DNA of 64,000 bases from Streptococcus didelphis DSM 15616 (GTDB lineage: Bacteria > Bacillota > Bacilli > Lactobacillales > Streptococcaceae): NCBI RefSeq assembly GCF_000380005.1, contig NZ_KB904195.1, positions 146,005 through 210,004 on the forward strand, read 5' to 3'. The notes beneath the pieces are model-generated. The model was not told the origin of the DNA, made no database searches, and saw only the letters and a program-made list of their open reading frames with translations. Below are positions 39,633-50,979 of this stretch, piece by piece. Positions within the stretch are counted from its first letter, which is position 1. The number at the start of each line of letters is the position of its first letter. Both the position numbers and the translations under genes were made by a program.

Positions 39633-40021
39633 GATTGCAATTTTCGGATAATCGCGTAGTATTTGAATACTATGAGGAAAGTCCATGCTAGCACTGGCTG
39701 TGATGCCAGTAGTGTTTGTGCTAGGCGAAAAAATAAGCCTAGGGATGTAATGTTACATTACGGCAGATAAAAAAGCTAAGTCTTTAAGATATGCTTGAGT
39801 AATCTTGAAAGTGCCACAGTGACGTAGTTTTTATGGAAACGTAAAAAATGGAACGCGGTAAACCCCTCAAGCTAGCAACCCAAACTTTGGTCGGGGCATG
39901 GAATAGATTGGAAACGAACGAGCTATTCTGACTGTTTAATATTCAGTAGACAGATGATTATCGAAGGAAATGATACCTAGTTATTTCCGGAACAAAACAT
40001 GGCTTATAGAAAATTGCATAA
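39633..40021 (+). ncRNA. rnpB: RNase P RNA (type B)
   Basis: The catalytic RNA that removes 5' leaders from pre-tRNA. The terminal helix P1 pairs GCAATTTTC near the start with GAAAATTGC at the end (about 40009-40019). The conserved CR-I/P4 element GAGGAAAGTCCATGCTAGC lies near 39671, and the CR-IV/V region with GGAACGCGGTAAACCCC lies near 39850. The length of about 390 nt and the lack of a P12-P13-P14 array fit the Firmicute type B form. Ends are estimated from P1 and may be off by a few bases. Confidence 0.95.
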
Positions 40022-40027
40022 TAGGTT

Positions 40028-40053
40028 AAGCTAGCACTTGCTAGCTTTTATTT
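40028..40053 (+). terminator. Terminator of rnpB
   Basis: An 8-bp stem AAGCTAGC/GCTAGCTT with a 4-base loop and TTATTT after it. Confidence 0.75.
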
Positions 40054-40073
40054 GATTAAAAAGAAAGATTAAT

Positions 40074-41234
40074 ATGAAAGAAAATTTTAAATTAGTAGCT
40101 ACTGTTGCTGCAGGCTTAGAGTCTGTAGTAGGTAAAGAAGTAAAAGCTTTAGGCTTTGATTGTAAGGTGGAAAACGGCAAGGTTTATTTTGAAGGTGGGA
40201 TAGAGGCAATCATCAAAACAAATCTATGGCTCCGTGCAGCAGATAGAATTAAAATTATAGTTGGTCAATTTCAGGCAAAAACATTTGAGGAACTATTCCA
40301 AGGCGTTAATAATTTAGATTGGGAAGACTATCTTCCTTTAGGCTCTAAATTCCCCATTTCAAAAGCAAAATGTGTCAAGTCTAGATTGCACAACGAGCCT
40401 AGTGTCCAAGCTATTACTAAAAAGGCTGTTGTTAAAAAACTCCAAAAACACTATCATCGTCCAGAAGGAGTACCTCTTCAAGAAGTTGGTTCTGAATTTA
40501 AAATAGAGGTTTCTCTTTTGAAAGATGTGGCTACCATTATGATTGATACCAGTGGCTCGAGTTTGTTTAAACGTGGTTATCGTATTCAAAAAGGTGGGGC
40601 ACCTATAAAAGAAAATATGGCAGCAGCTATCCTAGAATTGAGTAATTGGTTCCCTGATAAACCTCTTGTTGATCCTACTTGTGGCTCAGGAACATTCTGT
40701 ATTGAAGCAGCTCTAATTGGGATGAACATTGCTCCTGGTTTTAACCGCTCTTTTGCTTTCGAAGAATGGAGCTGGGTAGACAAAGATACTGTTCAGGCTA
40801 TTAGAAATCAAGCTGAAGAAATGGCTAATTATGATATTAAGCTTGATATATCTGGTTTTGATATTGACGGCAGAATGATTGAGATAGCTAAAAAGAATGC
40901 ACAAGAGGCTGGTCTAGCTGATCTTATTACCTTTAAACAGATGCGCCTTCAGGATTTTACCACTGAAAAATTAAATGGGGTCATCGTTTCAAATCCACCT
41001 TATGGAGAACGTTTGCTTGATGACAAAGCAGTTGACATTTTGTATAATGAAATGGGTCAAGCCTTTGCCCCATTAAAAACATGGAGTAAATTTATTTTAA
41101 CTAATGACGAGAATTTCGAAAAGAAATTTGGTAGTCAAGCTGATAAAAAACGAAAACTTTATAACGGAACCCTGAAAGTTGATCTCTATCACTTTTATGG
41201 TGAAAGGATTAAACGAAATTTAAGCGAGAGGTAA
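40074..41234 (+). CDS. THUMP-domain class I rRNA methyltransferase (RlmL/YpsC-like)
   Basis: A 386-residue RNA methyltransferase. An N-terminal ferredoxin-like/THUMP RNA-binding region (about residues 1-155) is followed by a Rossmann SAM domain with VDPTCGSGTFCIEAALIG and the N-methyltransferase motif IVSNPPYGERL. Relatives methylate guanine N2 in 23S rRNA (RlmL) or related sites; the exact target cannot be read. It starts 53 bases after rnpB and ends 6 bases before mapZ, a gene order conserved in streptococci. Confidence 0.9.
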   Translation: MKENFKLVATVAAGLESVVGKEVKALGFDCKVENGKVYFEGGIEAIIKTNLWLRAADRIKIIVGQFQAKTFEELFQGVNNLDWEDYLPLGSKFPISKAKCVKSRLHNEPSVQAITKKAVVKKLQKHYHRPEGVPLQEVGSEFKIEVSLLKDVATIMIDTSGSSLFKRGYRIQKGGAPIKENMAAAILELSNWFPDKPLVDPTCGSGTFCIEAALIGMNIAPGFNRSFAFEEWSWVDKDTVQAIRNQAEEMANYDIKLDISGFDIDGRMIEIAKKNAQEAGLADLITFKQMRLQDFTTEKLNGVIVSNPPYGERLLDDKAVDILYNEMGQAFAPLKTWSKFILTNDENFEKKFGSQADKKRKLYNGTLKVDLYHFYGERIKRNLSER

Positions 41235-41240
41235 TATAAC

Positions 41241-42707
41241 GTGTCAGAAGAAAAAAAAGAATTTGATATGGCCAAAGAAGACCAGACTCTAGACATGGAT
41301 CAGGCCAAAAACATGACGGTTGGCGAAGCTGTTCGCAAAGATTCAGAACTTAAAGCAGGCATTACTGATGATGATAGTGTTTTAGATAAGTATATTAAGC
41401 AACATCACCAAGAAGTGGTTTCACAAAAATTTGCTACTAAAAGTGCAGAAGCAGAGAATCTAGATACAGCTAGCTTGGATAATTTTATAAAAAAACAAAG
41501 AGAAGAACTCTTACAATCAGGTGCACTTGACGATGATTCCGTAGCATCAGCTGATGATTGGCTAGATGTAAGTGACCAGACTTATAAGCAAGAAGAAGTC
41601 TTTATTGAGCCAGAGGAAAGTCCACTAACCACTTCAACCAAGGAGACTTTCTCACATCGTAGTCTTGATACGAGTGATAGCTTTTTAGAAAAGACTGATT
41701 GTGGAACAAAAAAAAAATCTAAAAAGAAAAAGCTATGGTTCTTGTTTATTCTGTTACTTCTCATTCTAGGTCTAGTTTTTGGTCTGACTTTTTTAAGACA
41801 GTCTAATACTAATTCAAAAACAAGCAGCCGCCAAACAAGTCAAAGCAAATCAAGTATAGCAAGTAAAGAAGCAGAAAAAGCCGACAGCTTCAACAAGGCT
41901 TATAAAGAATTCTTTACAGATAAAAATCAAACAAAACTAAAAAATGATTCCTTTGACAAGCTTGACAAATTAGAAGAAAATCTTCAAAAATTAAAAAACA
42001 CTTCTTACTATGAAAAGGCAAAAACAAAATTTGATAGTTTGAAAAAACAAATAAGTGCTATCCAAGCGGTCAATGCAAAATTCTCTTCAGATGCCATTAA
42101 AAATGGCGAAAAAGTGACTGCTAGTGTTAAAGATAATGCTAATTTTGATGATTTAAAGAGTGAAACCTTAAAAACAGGGAATGCTAGACTAGATAAGCTT
42201 TTACAAACAGTGATTGACAGTGGTCGCAAGCAAGTCAGTGATAAGACTAAGCTTGCTCAAGAAAAAGCTAGTCAAGAAGCACAGGCACAAGCAAAAGCTG
42301 AAGAAGAAAATAAAGCAAAAGAAGGAGCTGTTTCAGCAGCTACCACACCTGCTTATACTAGTCCAGTAGCACCTGCAAGTCCTATCATTTACGGGATGAG
42401 CCCAAGTACTGTTCCAGGTTTGCAAAGAGAATTATCACGTGTTCCTTACAATAATGCTCTTATAGCTGATCAGACTAACCCAGCTTGGGCCTTTAATCCA
42501 GGAGTTCTAGAAAAAATAGTTGCTACATCTCAAGCTAGGGGTTATATTTCTGGTAATAACTATATTTTAGACCCTGTTAATATCATTAATGGTAATGGTT
42601 ACTATAACATGTTTAAGCCAGATGGCACCTATCTTTTCTCTATCAACTGTAAAACAGGTTACTTTGTAGGGAATGCTAAAGGACATGCCGACGACCTAGA
42701 TTATTAA
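41241..42707 (+). CDS. mapZ: Mid-cell anchored protein Z (division-site positioning protein)
   Basis: A 488-residue single-pass protein matching MapZ/LocZ, which marks the future division site and positions FtsZ in streptococci. The cytoplasmic part (about residues 1-167) is acidic and Ser/Thr/Asp-rich, as expected for an StkP phosphorylation and FtsZ-binding region. The membrane helix follows a Lys stretch (KKSKKKK, then LWFLFILLLLILGLVFGLTF). The outside part has a Ser-rich linker, helical domain, Ala/Lys-rich segment and a conserved C-terminal domain (ISGNNYILDPVNIINGNGYY). GTG is the start, with AGAGG 9 bases upstream. Context (gpsB-rnpB-methyltransferase-mapZ) matches the known locus. 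Confidence 0.9.
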   Translation: MSEEKKEFDMAKEDQTLDMDQAKNMTVGEAVRKDSELKAGITDDDSVLDKYIKQHHQEVVSQKFATKSAEAENLDTASLDNFIKKQREELLQSGALDDDSVASADDWLDVSDQTYKQEEVFIEPEESPLTTSTKETFSHRSLDTSDSFLEKTDCGTKKKSKKKKLWFLFILLLLILGLVFGLTFLRQSNTNSKTSSRQTSQSKSSIASKEAEKADSFNKAYKEFFTDKNQTKLKNDSFDKLDKLEENLQKLKNTSYYEKAKTKFDSLKKQISAIQAVNAKFSSDAIKNGEKVTASVKDNANFDDLKSETLKTGNARLDKLLQTVIDSGRKQVSDKTKLAQEKASQEAQAQAKAEEENKAKEGAVSAATTPAYTSPVAPASPIIYGMSPSTVPGLQRELSRVPYNNALIADQTNPAWAFNPGVLEKIVATSQARGYISGNNYILDPVNIINGNGYYNMFKPDGTYLFSINCKTGYFVGNAKGHADDLDY

Positions 42708-42747
42708 GCTATTTTTTAAGACCATAACTTGTGGTTATTGCTAATAC

Positions 42748-42817
42748 AAAAGACCAAGAGATTGACTAGCATCCTAAAATTGCTTTTAGGGTCCTGTTCA
42801 TTTCGCTTGGTCTTTTT
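42748..42817. terminator. Bidirectional terminator between mapZ and luxS
   Basis: An 11-bp outer stem AAAAGACCAAG/CTTGGTCTTTT enclosing a second perfect hairpin CCTAAAA-TTGC-TTTTAGG. Both strands end in T runs, serving the convergent mapZ and luxS genes. Confidence 0.85.
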
Positions 42818-42839
42818 ATAGTTATTTATTTATATGAAC

Positions 42840-43322
42840 CTAGATGATATGCCGATCAAAGGCTTGGTCTGAAATGCCTTGGTCTAGAATAAGCTGTGCC
42901 CATTCTTTAGCAGAAAAAAGGCTATGGTCTTTATAGTTACCACAAGATTCAATAGTTGTCCCAGGAACATCTTCCCAAGAAATCCCCTCAACAATTTCTT
43001 GAAGGCTCGATTTAATAACCTGAGCAATTTCAGTAGTGGTGTGTTGCCCCCACATAATTAGATGAAAGCCTGTACGACAGCCAAATGGTGAGCAATCAAT
43101 CATGCCATCAATACGTTGCCGAATTAATTTAGCTAGTAAGTGTTCAATAGTATGTAAACCAGCAGTTTCAATGGAGTTGGTATTTGGCTGCACAAGTCGG
43201 ATATCATAGTTTGTAATAATATCACCTTTAGGTCCCTTATCTTCTGAAATAAGACGTACATAAGGGGCTTTTACAATAGTATGATCAAGTTCAAAGCTTT
43301 CTACAATAACTTCTTTTGGCAT
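42840..43322 (-). CDS. luxS: S-ribosylhomocysteine lyase
   Basis: A 160-residue metalloenzyme that splits S-ribosylhomocysteine into homocysteine and DPD, the precursor of autoinducer-2. Metal ligands H57 and H61 (HTIEH) and C127 (ESCGNY), and catalytic E60 and C82 (FGCRTGF), are all present. It works in the activated methyl cycle. On the minus strand AAGGAG lies 6 bases before ATG; a -10 TATCAT in TG-G context lies at 43361-43369. It is a single gene, divergent from rny. Confidence 0.97.
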   Translation of the reverse strand: MPKEVIVESFELDHTIVKAPYVRLISEDKGPKGDIITNYDIRLVQPNTNSIETAGLHTIEHLLAKLIRQRIDGMIDCSPFGCRTGFHLIMWGQHTTTEIAQVIKSSLQEIVEGISWEDVPGTTIESCGNYKDHSLFSAKEWAQLILDQGISDQAFDRHII

Positions 43323-43410
43323 AGGAATCTCCTTTTTATTTCTATCTCATATCATATGCTATGATACCATATTTTATTTGATGTGTAATAGTAATTCAGT
43401 CTTATTTAAA

Positions 43411-43439
43411 TTGTCTAATAGTTCATTTTATGATAAACT
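43411..43439 (+). promoter_or_regulatory. Promoter of rny
   Basis: TTGTCT (43411-43416), 17-base spacer, TG-A-TAAACT with the -10 at 43434-43439. Confidence 0.6.
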
Positions 43440-43491
43440 TAATTTATAGCTTTCTTTTTAAATGAAAACTAATAAAAATTGAGGTGGAGAC

Positions 43492-45099
43492 ATGTATAAT
43501 ATTATTATATTTAGTGTTTGTGCCCTCATTGGTTTGATAATAGGTTATGCACTCATTTCGCTAAAATTAAAATCAGCGAAAGAACATGCAGACTTGACTC
43601 TTTTAAATGCTGAACAAGATGCTGTAAATATTCGCGGAAAGGCTGAAGAAGAAGCTGAACATATTAAAAAATCAGCCCAACGTGAAAGCAAAGCAAATCG
43701 TAAAGAATTACTACTAGAAGCAAAAGAAGAGGCGAGAAAATATCGCGAAGAGATTGAGCAAGAATTTAAATCTGAAAGACAAGAGTTAAAACAACTAGAA
43801 ACGCGCCTAACGGAGCGGGCCTTTTCTCTTGACCGAAAAGATGAGAATTTATCAAGTAAAGAAAAAATACTAGATAGCAAAGAACAAAGTCTGACCGATA
43901 AATCTAAACATATTGATGAGCGACAAACACAAGTTGAAAAACTTGAAGAAGAAAAACAAGTCGAGCTAGAACGTGTTGCTGCTATGACAATTGCTGAGGC
44001 AAGAGAAGTTATTTTAATGGAGACAGAAAATAAACTATCCTATGAAATTGCTACTCGCATCCGAGATGCAGAACGTGATATCAAAGACCGTACTACAAAA
44101 ACAGCTAAAGACTTACTGGCTCAAGCCATGCAACGTATGGCGGGAGAATATGTTACTGAACAGACAATAACAAGCGTCCATCTGCCTGATGATAATATGA
44201 AAGGTCGTATTATTGGCCGTGAAGGACGAAATATCAGAACACTAGAAAGTCTAACAGGAATTGATGTCATTATTGATGATACACCAGAGGTTGTTGTCTT
44301 ATCTGGTTTTGACCCAATACGTCGTGAAATTGCCCGAATGACTTTAGAATCCTTAATCGCTGATGGTCGTATTCATCCAGCAAGGATTGAGGAATTAGTT
44401 GAAAAGAACCGACTTGAAATGGATAACCGTATCCGTGAATATGGTGAAGCAGCTGCTTATGAAATTGGTGCACCAAACTTGCATCCTGATTTAATAAAAA
44501 TCATGGGTCGTCTCCAATTTAGAACTTCCTTTGGACAAAATGTTCTCAGACATTCTGTTGAAGTTGGTAAACTTGCAGGTATCTTGGCAGGAGAATTAGG
44601 TGAGAATGTTGCCTTGGCTAGACGGGCTGGCTTTATGCATGATATCGGCAAAGCCATTGACCGAGAAGTTGAGGGTAGTCACGTAGAGATTGGTATGGAA
44701 TTTGCACGTAAGTACAAAGAACATCCTGTTGTTATTAATACTATTGCAAGTCATCATGGAGATGTTGAGCCAGAATCAGTTATCGCTGTTTTGGTTGCTG
44801 CGGCGGATGCCTTAAGTTCAGCACGTCCGGGCGCACGAAATGAATCCATGGAAAATTACATTAAACGTTTACGTGATCTTGAAGAAATTGCCACAAGCTT
44901 TGATGGTGTTCAAACAAGCTTTGCCTTGCAAGCAGGAAGAGAAATTCGGATTATGGTTCAACCAGAAAAATTATCTGATGATGAAGTTGTTATCCTGTCT
45001 CACAAGGTACGTGAAAAAATTGAAAACAACCTCGATTATCCTGGGAATATCAAAGTTACTGTTATTCGTGAGATGCGAGCTATTGATTATGCTAAGTAA
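43492..45099 (+). CDS. rny: Ribonuclease Y
   Basis: A 535-residue membrane-bound endoribonuclease that starts mRNA decay in Firmicutes. Membrane helix at residues 2-24; a long coiled coil (about 30-200, Glu/Lys rich); a KH RNA-binding domain ([19 protein letters not shown]); and an HD domain with the catalytic pair in [19 protein letters not shown]. It carries its own promoter and a strong terminator. GAGGTGGAG before ATG is a strong ribosome site. Confidence 0.97.
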   Translation: MYNIIIFSVCALIGLIIGYALISLKLKSAKEHADLTLLNAEQDAVNIRGKAEEEAEHIKKSAQRESKANRKELLLEAKEEARKYREEIEQEFKSERQELKQLETRLTERAFSLDRKDENLSSKEKILDSKEQSLTDKSKHIDERQTQVEKLEEEKQVELERVAAMTIAEAREVILMETENKLSYEIATRIRDAERDIKDRTTKTAKDLLAQAMQRMAGEYVTEQTITSVHLPDDNMKGRIIGREGRNIRTLESLTGIDVIIDDTPEVVVLSGFDPIRREIARMTLESLIADGRIHPARIEELVEKNRLEMDNRIREYGEAAAYEIGAPNLHPDLIKIMGRLQFRTSFGQNVLRHSVEVGKLAGILAGELGENVALARRAGFMHDIGKAIDREVEGSHVEIGMEFARKYKEHPVVINTIASHHGDVEPESVIAVLVAAADALSSARPGARNESMENYIKRLRDLEEIATSFDGVQTSFALQAGREIRIMVQPEKLSDDEVVILSHKVREKIENNLDYPGNIKVTVIREMRAIDYAK

Positions 45100-45123
45100 A
45101 AAAGAGGAGAGCTCCTCTTTTTT
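45098..45123 (+). terminator. Terminator of rny
   Basis: Stem AAGAGGAG/CTCCTCTT with flanking A and T runs, beginning inside the stop codon. Confidence 0.87.
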
Positions 45124-45148
45124 ACTTGGTTGGGCTTATAATATTGTC

Positions 45149-45177
45149 TTGAAAAAAGAAGCCTAATTTGATAAACT
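45149..45177 (+). promoter_or_regulatory. Promoter of the gmk operon
   Basis: TTGAAA (45149-45154), 17-base spacer, TAAACT (45172-45177). The same -10 variant (TGATAAACT) is used by rny. Confidence 0.58.
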
Positions 45178-45182
45178 AGTAG

Positions 45183-45833
<651 letters not shown>

Positions 45834-45852
45834 AAAGAAAAGAGTAAAAAAT

Positions 45853-46170
45853 ATGATGTTAAAACCTTCAATTGATACTTTACTAGATAAAGTACCATCA
45901 AAATATTCACTTGTTATTTTACAGGCAAAACGTGCCCATGAATTAGAGGCTGGTTCTAAGGGAACCCAAAAATTCAAGTCTGTTAAATCAACCTTGCAAG
46001 CCTTGGAAGAAATTGAATCAGGAAACGTTGTTATTCATCCAGACCCATCTGCAAAACGTGCAGCCGTTAGGGCTAAGATTGAAGCTGAACGTCGTGCCAA
46101 AGTAGAAGAAGAACGTAAGATAAAAGAACAAATTGCAAAAGAAAAAGAAGAAGAAGGAGAAAAAATCTAA
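45853..46170 (+). CDS. rpoZ: RNA polymerase omega subunit
   Basis: A 105-residue subunit that helps assemble RNA polymerase. The conserved core is [20 protein letters not shown] with [10 protein letters not shown], and the tail is a charged helix rich in Glu, Lys and Arg. ATG at 45853 (followed by a second ATG) is chosen; a TTG at 45826 would overlap gmk and add residues not typical of the family. The ribosome site is weak (GAAAAGAG). It lies 19 bases after gmk. Confidence 0.92.
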   Translation: MMLKPSIDTLLDKVPSKYSLVILQAKRAHELEAGSKGTQKFKSVKSTLQALEEIESGNVVIHPDPSAKRAAVRAKIEAERRAKVEEERKIKEQIAKEKEEEGEKI

Positions 46171-46233
46171 GGTTTGATAAATCTTAGGTTTTTTCATATG
46201 ATTAATTGAAGAAGTAAAAGAAAGGATATCAGA

Positions 46234-48621
46234 ATGGAAAAAGTTGCACAGATAATTATTGATATACCTTTAATGCAAACCGATAAACCTTTTTCTTATA
46301 GGATCCCGAGAGAAGTGGCTAACCTTATCTCAGCAGGCTCTCGTGTGCATGTTCCCTTTGGAAAGGGGAATCGCTTATTACAGGGATTTGTTATTGATTT
46401 TATTGAGGTAGAAGATAGTAGTCATCTTAAAATGATTGACTCGCTTTTAGATGTGGAACCAGTTTTAAATAAGGAACAGTTAGCACTAGCCAGTCAGTTG
46501 CGAAAAAGAGTCTTTTCATATAAAGTTACGCTCTTAAAAGCTATGATTCCTAATCTTTTAAATTCTAATTATGATAAAGAGCTTATCCCTAATGACACTA
46601 TAAGTGAGCAAGAACGGCAAATGATTTTTGCACATAAAAGCTCTGTTTTATTGTCCCAATTATCCAAAGAAGAAGAAATTAAAAGTTTAGCTTTAATCAA
46701 GGCAAATAAGGTTTCTGTTCACTATATTGCTAAAGATAAAAAGACAATCAAGACAAAGAAGTGGTACAAGGTTAATTTACCTCTTCTTAAAGAACATCCT
46801 ATTTCAAACAGAGCCAAAAAAAGACAGGCTCTCAAGGACTATTTACTGGATAATCCCGCTGATGGACAACTAAGTCAGCTACAAGTCTTGTTTTCTAGAG
46901 ATATTCTTCTTTATTTTATCGAAAATAAGCTTCTAACAACTTATGAAGTCAAGGTTAACCGAAGCGATAGCTATTTCGAAGATATAAAAAGTAGCCAATT
47001 CTTAGCTTTAAATGAACAACAAGCAGAGGCAGTAGATACAATCTGTCATGACATTGGGAAAGAATCAAAACCCTTTTTATTGGAAGGGATAACAGGGTCA
47101 GGAAAAACAGAAGTTTATTTACATGTGATTGATCGTGTCCTGAAACAGGATAAAACAGCCATCGTTTTAGTTCCTGAGATTTCTCTAACCCCGCAAATGA
47201 CTAATCGCTTTATTTCACGTTTTGGTAAGCTGGTTGCTATTATGCATTCGGGCTTATCTGATGGAGAAAAGTTTGATGAATGGCAAAAAATCAAAAATGG
47301 GCAGGCCAAGGTAGTTGTAGGTGCAAGATCAGCTATTTTTTCCCCTCTTGAAAATATTGGAGCCATTATTATAGATGAGGAACACGAATCGACCTATAAA
47401 CAAGAGTCCAATCCTCGTTATCACGCAAGAGATGTTGCTTTGATTCGAGCTAAAAGCCATGGGGCAGTACTTGTTCTAGGATCAGCTACCCCAAGCATTG
47501 AAAGCAGGGCCAGAGCCAGCAAAGGTGTCTACCACTTTATTGAATTAACCAAAAGAGCAAACCCTTTTTCAGAAATTCCTTCAGTCGAAATTGTAGATTT
47601 TAGGGATTACATAGGAAAACAAGAAGTTTCTAATTACACCCCTTATCTGCTTGAAAAAATTAAAGATCGCTTTGAAAAAAAAGAGCAAGTTGTCCTCATG
47701 CTTAACCGTAGAGGCTATTCAAGTTTTATTATGTGTCGTGATTGTGGTTATGTCGATAGTTGTCCCAATTGTGATATCTCCTTGACTCTGCATATGGATA
47801 CTAAAACTATGAATTGCCATTACTGTGGCTTTCAAAAAGCAATTCCTCATAAATGCCCTAATTGCCATAGCTCAAGCATTAGGTACTATGGAACAGGTAC
47901 CCAAAAAGCCTATGACGAATTGAAAGAGGTTCTGCCTGAGGCACGTATTATCCGAATGGATGTGGACACTACCAGAAAAAAAGGAAGCCATGAAAAGCTC
48001 TTGACTCAATTTGCTAATCAAGAAGCCGATATTTTACTGGGAACTCAGATGATTGCAAAGGGCTTGGATTTTCCCAACGTAACCTTAGTTGGTGTTCTTA
48101 ATGCAGATACTTCCCTAAATTTGCCTGATTTCAGAGCATCAGAAAAAACTTTCCAACTCTTAACCCAGGTCGCAGGTAGAGCAGGTAGAGCAGAAAAATT
48201 AGGAGAAGTTTTAATCCAGACCTACAATCCAGACCATTATGCGATTAAGCTAGCTAAAGACCAAAATTACGAAGCTTTTTATGCCTATGAAATGAAAATT
48301 AGACAAAAGATGGCTTACCCCCCTTATTATTTCACAGTTGGTTTGACCATATCCCATCAGGTAGAAGAAGAAGCGGTTAAAAAGTCTTATCAGATAATGT
48401 CTATTTTAAGGCAGAATCTTTCAGATCAGGTGAAACTATTAGGACCAACTCCTAAGCCTATTGCTAGAACCCATAATCTTTATCATTATCAAATCATTAT
48501 AAAATATCGTTTTGAAAATTATTTAGAAGACACTTTAAATATGATCTTGGACTGGAGCCAAGAAAAAGGCAACAAATCACTAAAGCTTTCCATAGACCAA
48601 GAACCTCAAAACTTTACTTAA
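46234..48621 (+). CDS. priA: Primosomal protein N' (replication restart helicase)
   Basis: A 795-residue 3'-5' DNA helicase that reloads the replisome at stalled forks. An N-terminal DNA-binding domain is followed by helicase motifs: Walker A GITGSGKTEVYL, DEEH box IIDEEHESTYKQ, SATPS, and motif VI QVAGRAGRAEK. A zinc-binding insertion with eight Cys (CRDCGYVDSCPNC, and CHYCGF...CPNC) is complete. AAGGA lies before ATG. Confidence 0.96.
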   Translation: MEKVAQIIIDIPLMQTDKPFSYRIPREVANLISAGSRVHVPFGKGNRLLQGFVIDFIEVEDSSHLKMIDSLLDVEPVLNKEQLALASQLRKRVFSYKVTLLKAMIPNLLNSNYDKELIPNDTISEQERQMIFAHKSSVLLSQLSKEEEIKSLALIKANKVSVHYIAKDKKTIKTKKWYKVNLPLLKEHPISNRAKKRQALKDYLLDNPADGQLSQLQVLFSRDILLYFIENKLLTTYEVKVNRSDSYFEDIKSSQFLALNEQQAEAVDTICHDIGKESKPFLLEGITGSGKTEVYLHVIDRVLKQDKTAIVLVPEISLTPQMTNRFISRFGKLVAIMHSGLSDGEKFDEWQKIKNGQAKVVVGARSAIFSPLENIGAIIIDEEHESTYKQESNPRYHARDVALIRAKSHGAVLVLGSATPSIESRARASKGVYHFIELTKRANPFSEIPSVEIVDFRDYIGKQEVSNYTPYLLEKIKDRFEKKEQVVLMLNRRGYSSFIMCRDCGYVDSCPNCDISLTLHMDTKTMNCHYCGFQKAIPHKCPNCHSSSIRYYGTGTQKAYDELKEVLPEARIIRMDVDTTRKKGSHEKLLTQFANQEADILLGTQMIAKGLDFPNVTLVGVLNADTSLNLPDFRASEKTFQLLTQVAGRAGRAEKLGEVLIQTYNPDHYAIKLAKDQNYEAFYAYEMKIRQKMAYPPYYFTVGLTISHQVEEEAVKKSYQIMSILRQNLSDQVKLLGPTPKPIARTHNLYHYQIIIKYRFENYLEDTLNMILDWSQEKGNKSLKLSIDQEPQNFT

Positions 48622-48694
48622 GTAAGGGGCTTGTTTGAAACCTAGAGATAAGCTACTATGCTATAATGAAATATAATCTTAAATGAGGAAAAAT

Positions 48695-49630
48695 ATGACA
48701 AAAATACTATTCATGGGAACACCCCAATTTTCAGCCACTGTATTAAAAGGACTTATAGATGATAGCAATTATGATATTTTAGCTGTGGTAACACAGCCAG
48801 ATAGGGCTGTTGGCCGAAAAAAAGTCCTCAACATGACACCTGTTAAAGAGGTGGCCTTGGAACATAATATTCCTGTTTATCAACCTAAAAAATTATCTGC
48901 TTCTAAAGAACTAGAAGAGATTCTTACTTTGGGTGCAGATGGCATTGTTACAGCAGCTTTTGGCCAATTTTTACCAATGAAACTGATTCATTCTGTAGAC
49001 TTTGCAGTAAATGTCCATGCCTCTCTTTTACCCAAATACCGTGGAGGTGCACCTATTCATTATGCTCTCATTAATGGAGAAGATGAAATTGGTGTTACTA
49101 TTATGGAGATGGTAAAGGAAATGGATGCCGGTGATATGATTTCAAAGGCCAGTATTCCTATTCTAGAAAGTGATAATGTAGGGACCTTATTTGAGAAATT
49201 AGCGTTACTTGGTCGTGATCTCTTATTAAAAACGCTACCAGATTATTTATCAGGAGATTTAAAACCAGTAGCACAAGACCACTCACAAGCTAGTTTTTCA
49301 CCAAATATTAGCCCTGAGCAAGAAAGACTGGACTGGACCAAAGGGTCAATGGAAGTCTTTAATCAGGTTAGAGGAATGAATCCTTGGCCCGTTGCTCATA
49401 CTTATTTAAATGAAAATCGATTTAAAGTCTATCAAGTAGAACTTGTTCAAGGTCAGGGAGAACCTGGACAAATTATTGAAAAAACCAAGAATGATTTAAT
49501 TGTAGCAACAGGCAATGGGGCTGTGGCCTTAAAAATAGTTCAACCATCAGGGAAACCTAAAATGACCATAAAAGATTTTTTGAATGGACTTGGTCGAGAC
49601 GTGAAAATAGGAGAATATTTTGGCAAATAA
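48695..49630 (+). CDS. fmt: Methionyl-tRNA formyltransferase
   Basis: A 311-residue enzyme that formylates initiator Met-tRNA with 10-formyl-THF. The N-terminal [18 protein letters not shown], the catalytic [18 protein letters not shown] segment and the C-terminal OB-like tRNA-binding domain are present. ATG at 48695 is chosen because TGAGGA lies 5 bases upstream; the in-frame ATG at 48683 is part of that ribosome site. An extended -10 element TG-C-TATAAT lies at 48659-48667, so an internal promoter is likely. Its end overlaps rsmB by 11 bases. Confidence 0.96.
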   Translation: MTKILFMGTPQFSATVLKGLIDDSNYDILAVVTQPDRAVGRKKVLNMTPVKEVALEHNIPVYQPKKLSASKELEEILTLGADGIVTAAFGQFLPMKLIHSVDFAVNVHASLLPKYRGGAPIHYALINGEDEIGVTIMEMVKEMDAGDMISKASIPILESDNVGTLFEKLALLGRDLLLKTLPDYLSGDLKPVAQDHSQASFSPNISPEQERLDWTKGSMEVFNQVRGMNPWPVAHTYLNENRFKVYQVELVQGQGEPGQIIEKTKNDLIVATGNGAVALKIVQPSGKPKMTIKDFLNGLGRDVKIGEYFGK

Positions 49631-50942
49631 TTGGAAACAACTGCCACGTGGTAAGGCACTAATGATTATAGAGGATGTTTTTGATAATGAAGCTTATTCT
49701 AACATTTCCCTTAATAATCAATTATCTAATAAATCATTAAATGATAAAGACAAATCCCTTATTACAGAAATTGTTTATGGAACGGTATCACGAAAAATAA
49801 CCTTAGAATGGTATTTGTCCTTTTATATTAAAGACCGTGAAAAAATTGAGAAGTGGGTCTATTACCTCTTAATGCTTAGTCTCTATCAACTTCTATATCT
49901 TGATAAGGTACCTGCCCATGGTATTGTTAATGAAGCAGTGACTATAGCTAAAAATCGAGGCAATAAACGTGGTGCTGAAAAATATGTTAATGCTATTCTT
50001 CGTCAGTTAGCTGTAGCCGAATTACCAAAAATAGATCAGATTAAGCGAAAAAACAAGCGTTACTCGGTTACCTATTCTCTACCAATCTGGTTAGTTAAGA
50101 AATTGATAGATCAGTTTGGCGAAGAAGCTGCTCTTAACATCATGGATAGCCTTTATCAACCAAGTAAAGCAAGTATTCGGGTAAATAATCTAAGTAAGTA
50201 TGATACTATTAGGCAGGATTTAAAGGCAGACAAATCCCAAATAGCTTCCAGTGCTTTGACCAAATCAAGTGGTTATTTTGCAGCCAATCCCTATTTTACA
50301 AATGGTGATATTACTATTCAAGATGAAACAAGTCAGCTTGTTGCCCCAACGCTATCGATTCAAGAAGAGGATATTATTTTGGATGCTTGTAGTGCACCGG
50401 GTGGAAAAACTGTCCATATGGCATCATATCTCAGGACGGGAAAAGTTATTGCCATGGATATATATGATCATAAGTTGGATCTGGTTAAAGAAAATGCTAG
50501 ACGTTTAGGCTTGTCTGATAAAATTGAAACTAAAAAATGTGATGCCAGAAAAACACATCAACATTTCCCAGCTGATTCTTTTGATAAGATTCTAGTGGAT
50601 GCCCCTTGTTCAGGAATTGGTCTGATACGACGAAAACCTGATCTTAAATATAAAAAAGATATAGCCGATCTGATGCAATTGCAGGAAATTCAACTAGAGA
50701 TATTGTCTAGTGTTTGTCAAACAGTGCGTAAAGGTGGTATAATAACCTATAGTACATGCACTATTTTTGATGAAGAAAATTTTCAAGTCATTGAAAATTT
50801 TTTAGCAAGTCATTCTAATTTTGAACAGGTAATATTAACACATCCACAAGCAGATATTGTCAAAAAAGGTTGCTTATTGATTACACCTGAGCAATATCAA
50901 ACTGATGGCTTCTTTATTAGCCAAATAAGGCGAGTCTTGTAG
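49620..50942 (+). CDS. rsmB: 16S rRNA (cytosine(967)-C(5))-methyltransferase
   Basis: A 440-residue RNA methyltransferase (Sun/RsmB). The N-terminal NusB-like domain (residues 1-150, with [14 protein letters not shown]) is followed by the SAM domain with [16 protein letters not shown], the PCSG catalytic Cys motif ([16 protein letters not shown]) and the second Cys in [12 protein letters not shown]. The start is TTG at 49620, supported by AGGAG 6 bases upstream inside fmt. An 11-base overlap with fmt indicates coupling. Confidence 0.94.
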   Translation: MANNWKQLPRGKALMIIEDVFDNEAYSNISLNNQLSNKSLNDKDKSLITEIVYGTVSRKITLEWYLSFYIKDREKIEKWVYYLLMLSLYQLLYLDKVPAHGIVNEAVTIAKNRGNKRGAEKYVNAILRQLAVAELPKIDQIKRKNKRYSVTYSLPIWLVKKLIDQFGEEAALNIMDSLYQPSKASIRVNNLSKYDTIRQDLKADKSQIASSALTKSSGYFAANPYFTNGDITIQDETSQLVAPTLSIQEEDIILDACSAPGGKTVHMASYLRTGKVIAMDIYDHKLDLVKENARRLGLSDKIETKKCDARKTHQHFPADSFDKILVDAPCSGIGLIRRKPDLKYKKDIADLMQLQEIQLEILSSVCQTVRKGGIITYSTCTIFDEENFQVIENFLASHSNFEQVILTHPQADIVKKGCLLITPEQYQTDGFFISQIRRVL

Positions 50943-50947
50943 TATTT

Positions 50948-50979
50948 AGGAGGAGACTGACTGAGTCAGAAACACAAAT
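50948..50979 (+). promoter_or_regulatory. Distant ribosome site and small hairpin before stp
   Basis: AGGAGGAG (50948-50955) is 24 bases from the stp ATG, too far for normal initiation. A 5-bp hairpin CTGAC-TGA-GTCAG (50957-50969) lies between; folding it would bring the ribosome site to about 11 bases. No other ribosome site is visible. Confidence 0.45.

Noticed and set aside
48603..48640. Palindrome CTTACTTAAGTAAG at the end of priA as a terminator
   Set aside because: The centre leaves no loop and no T run follows; fmt also has its own -10 box.
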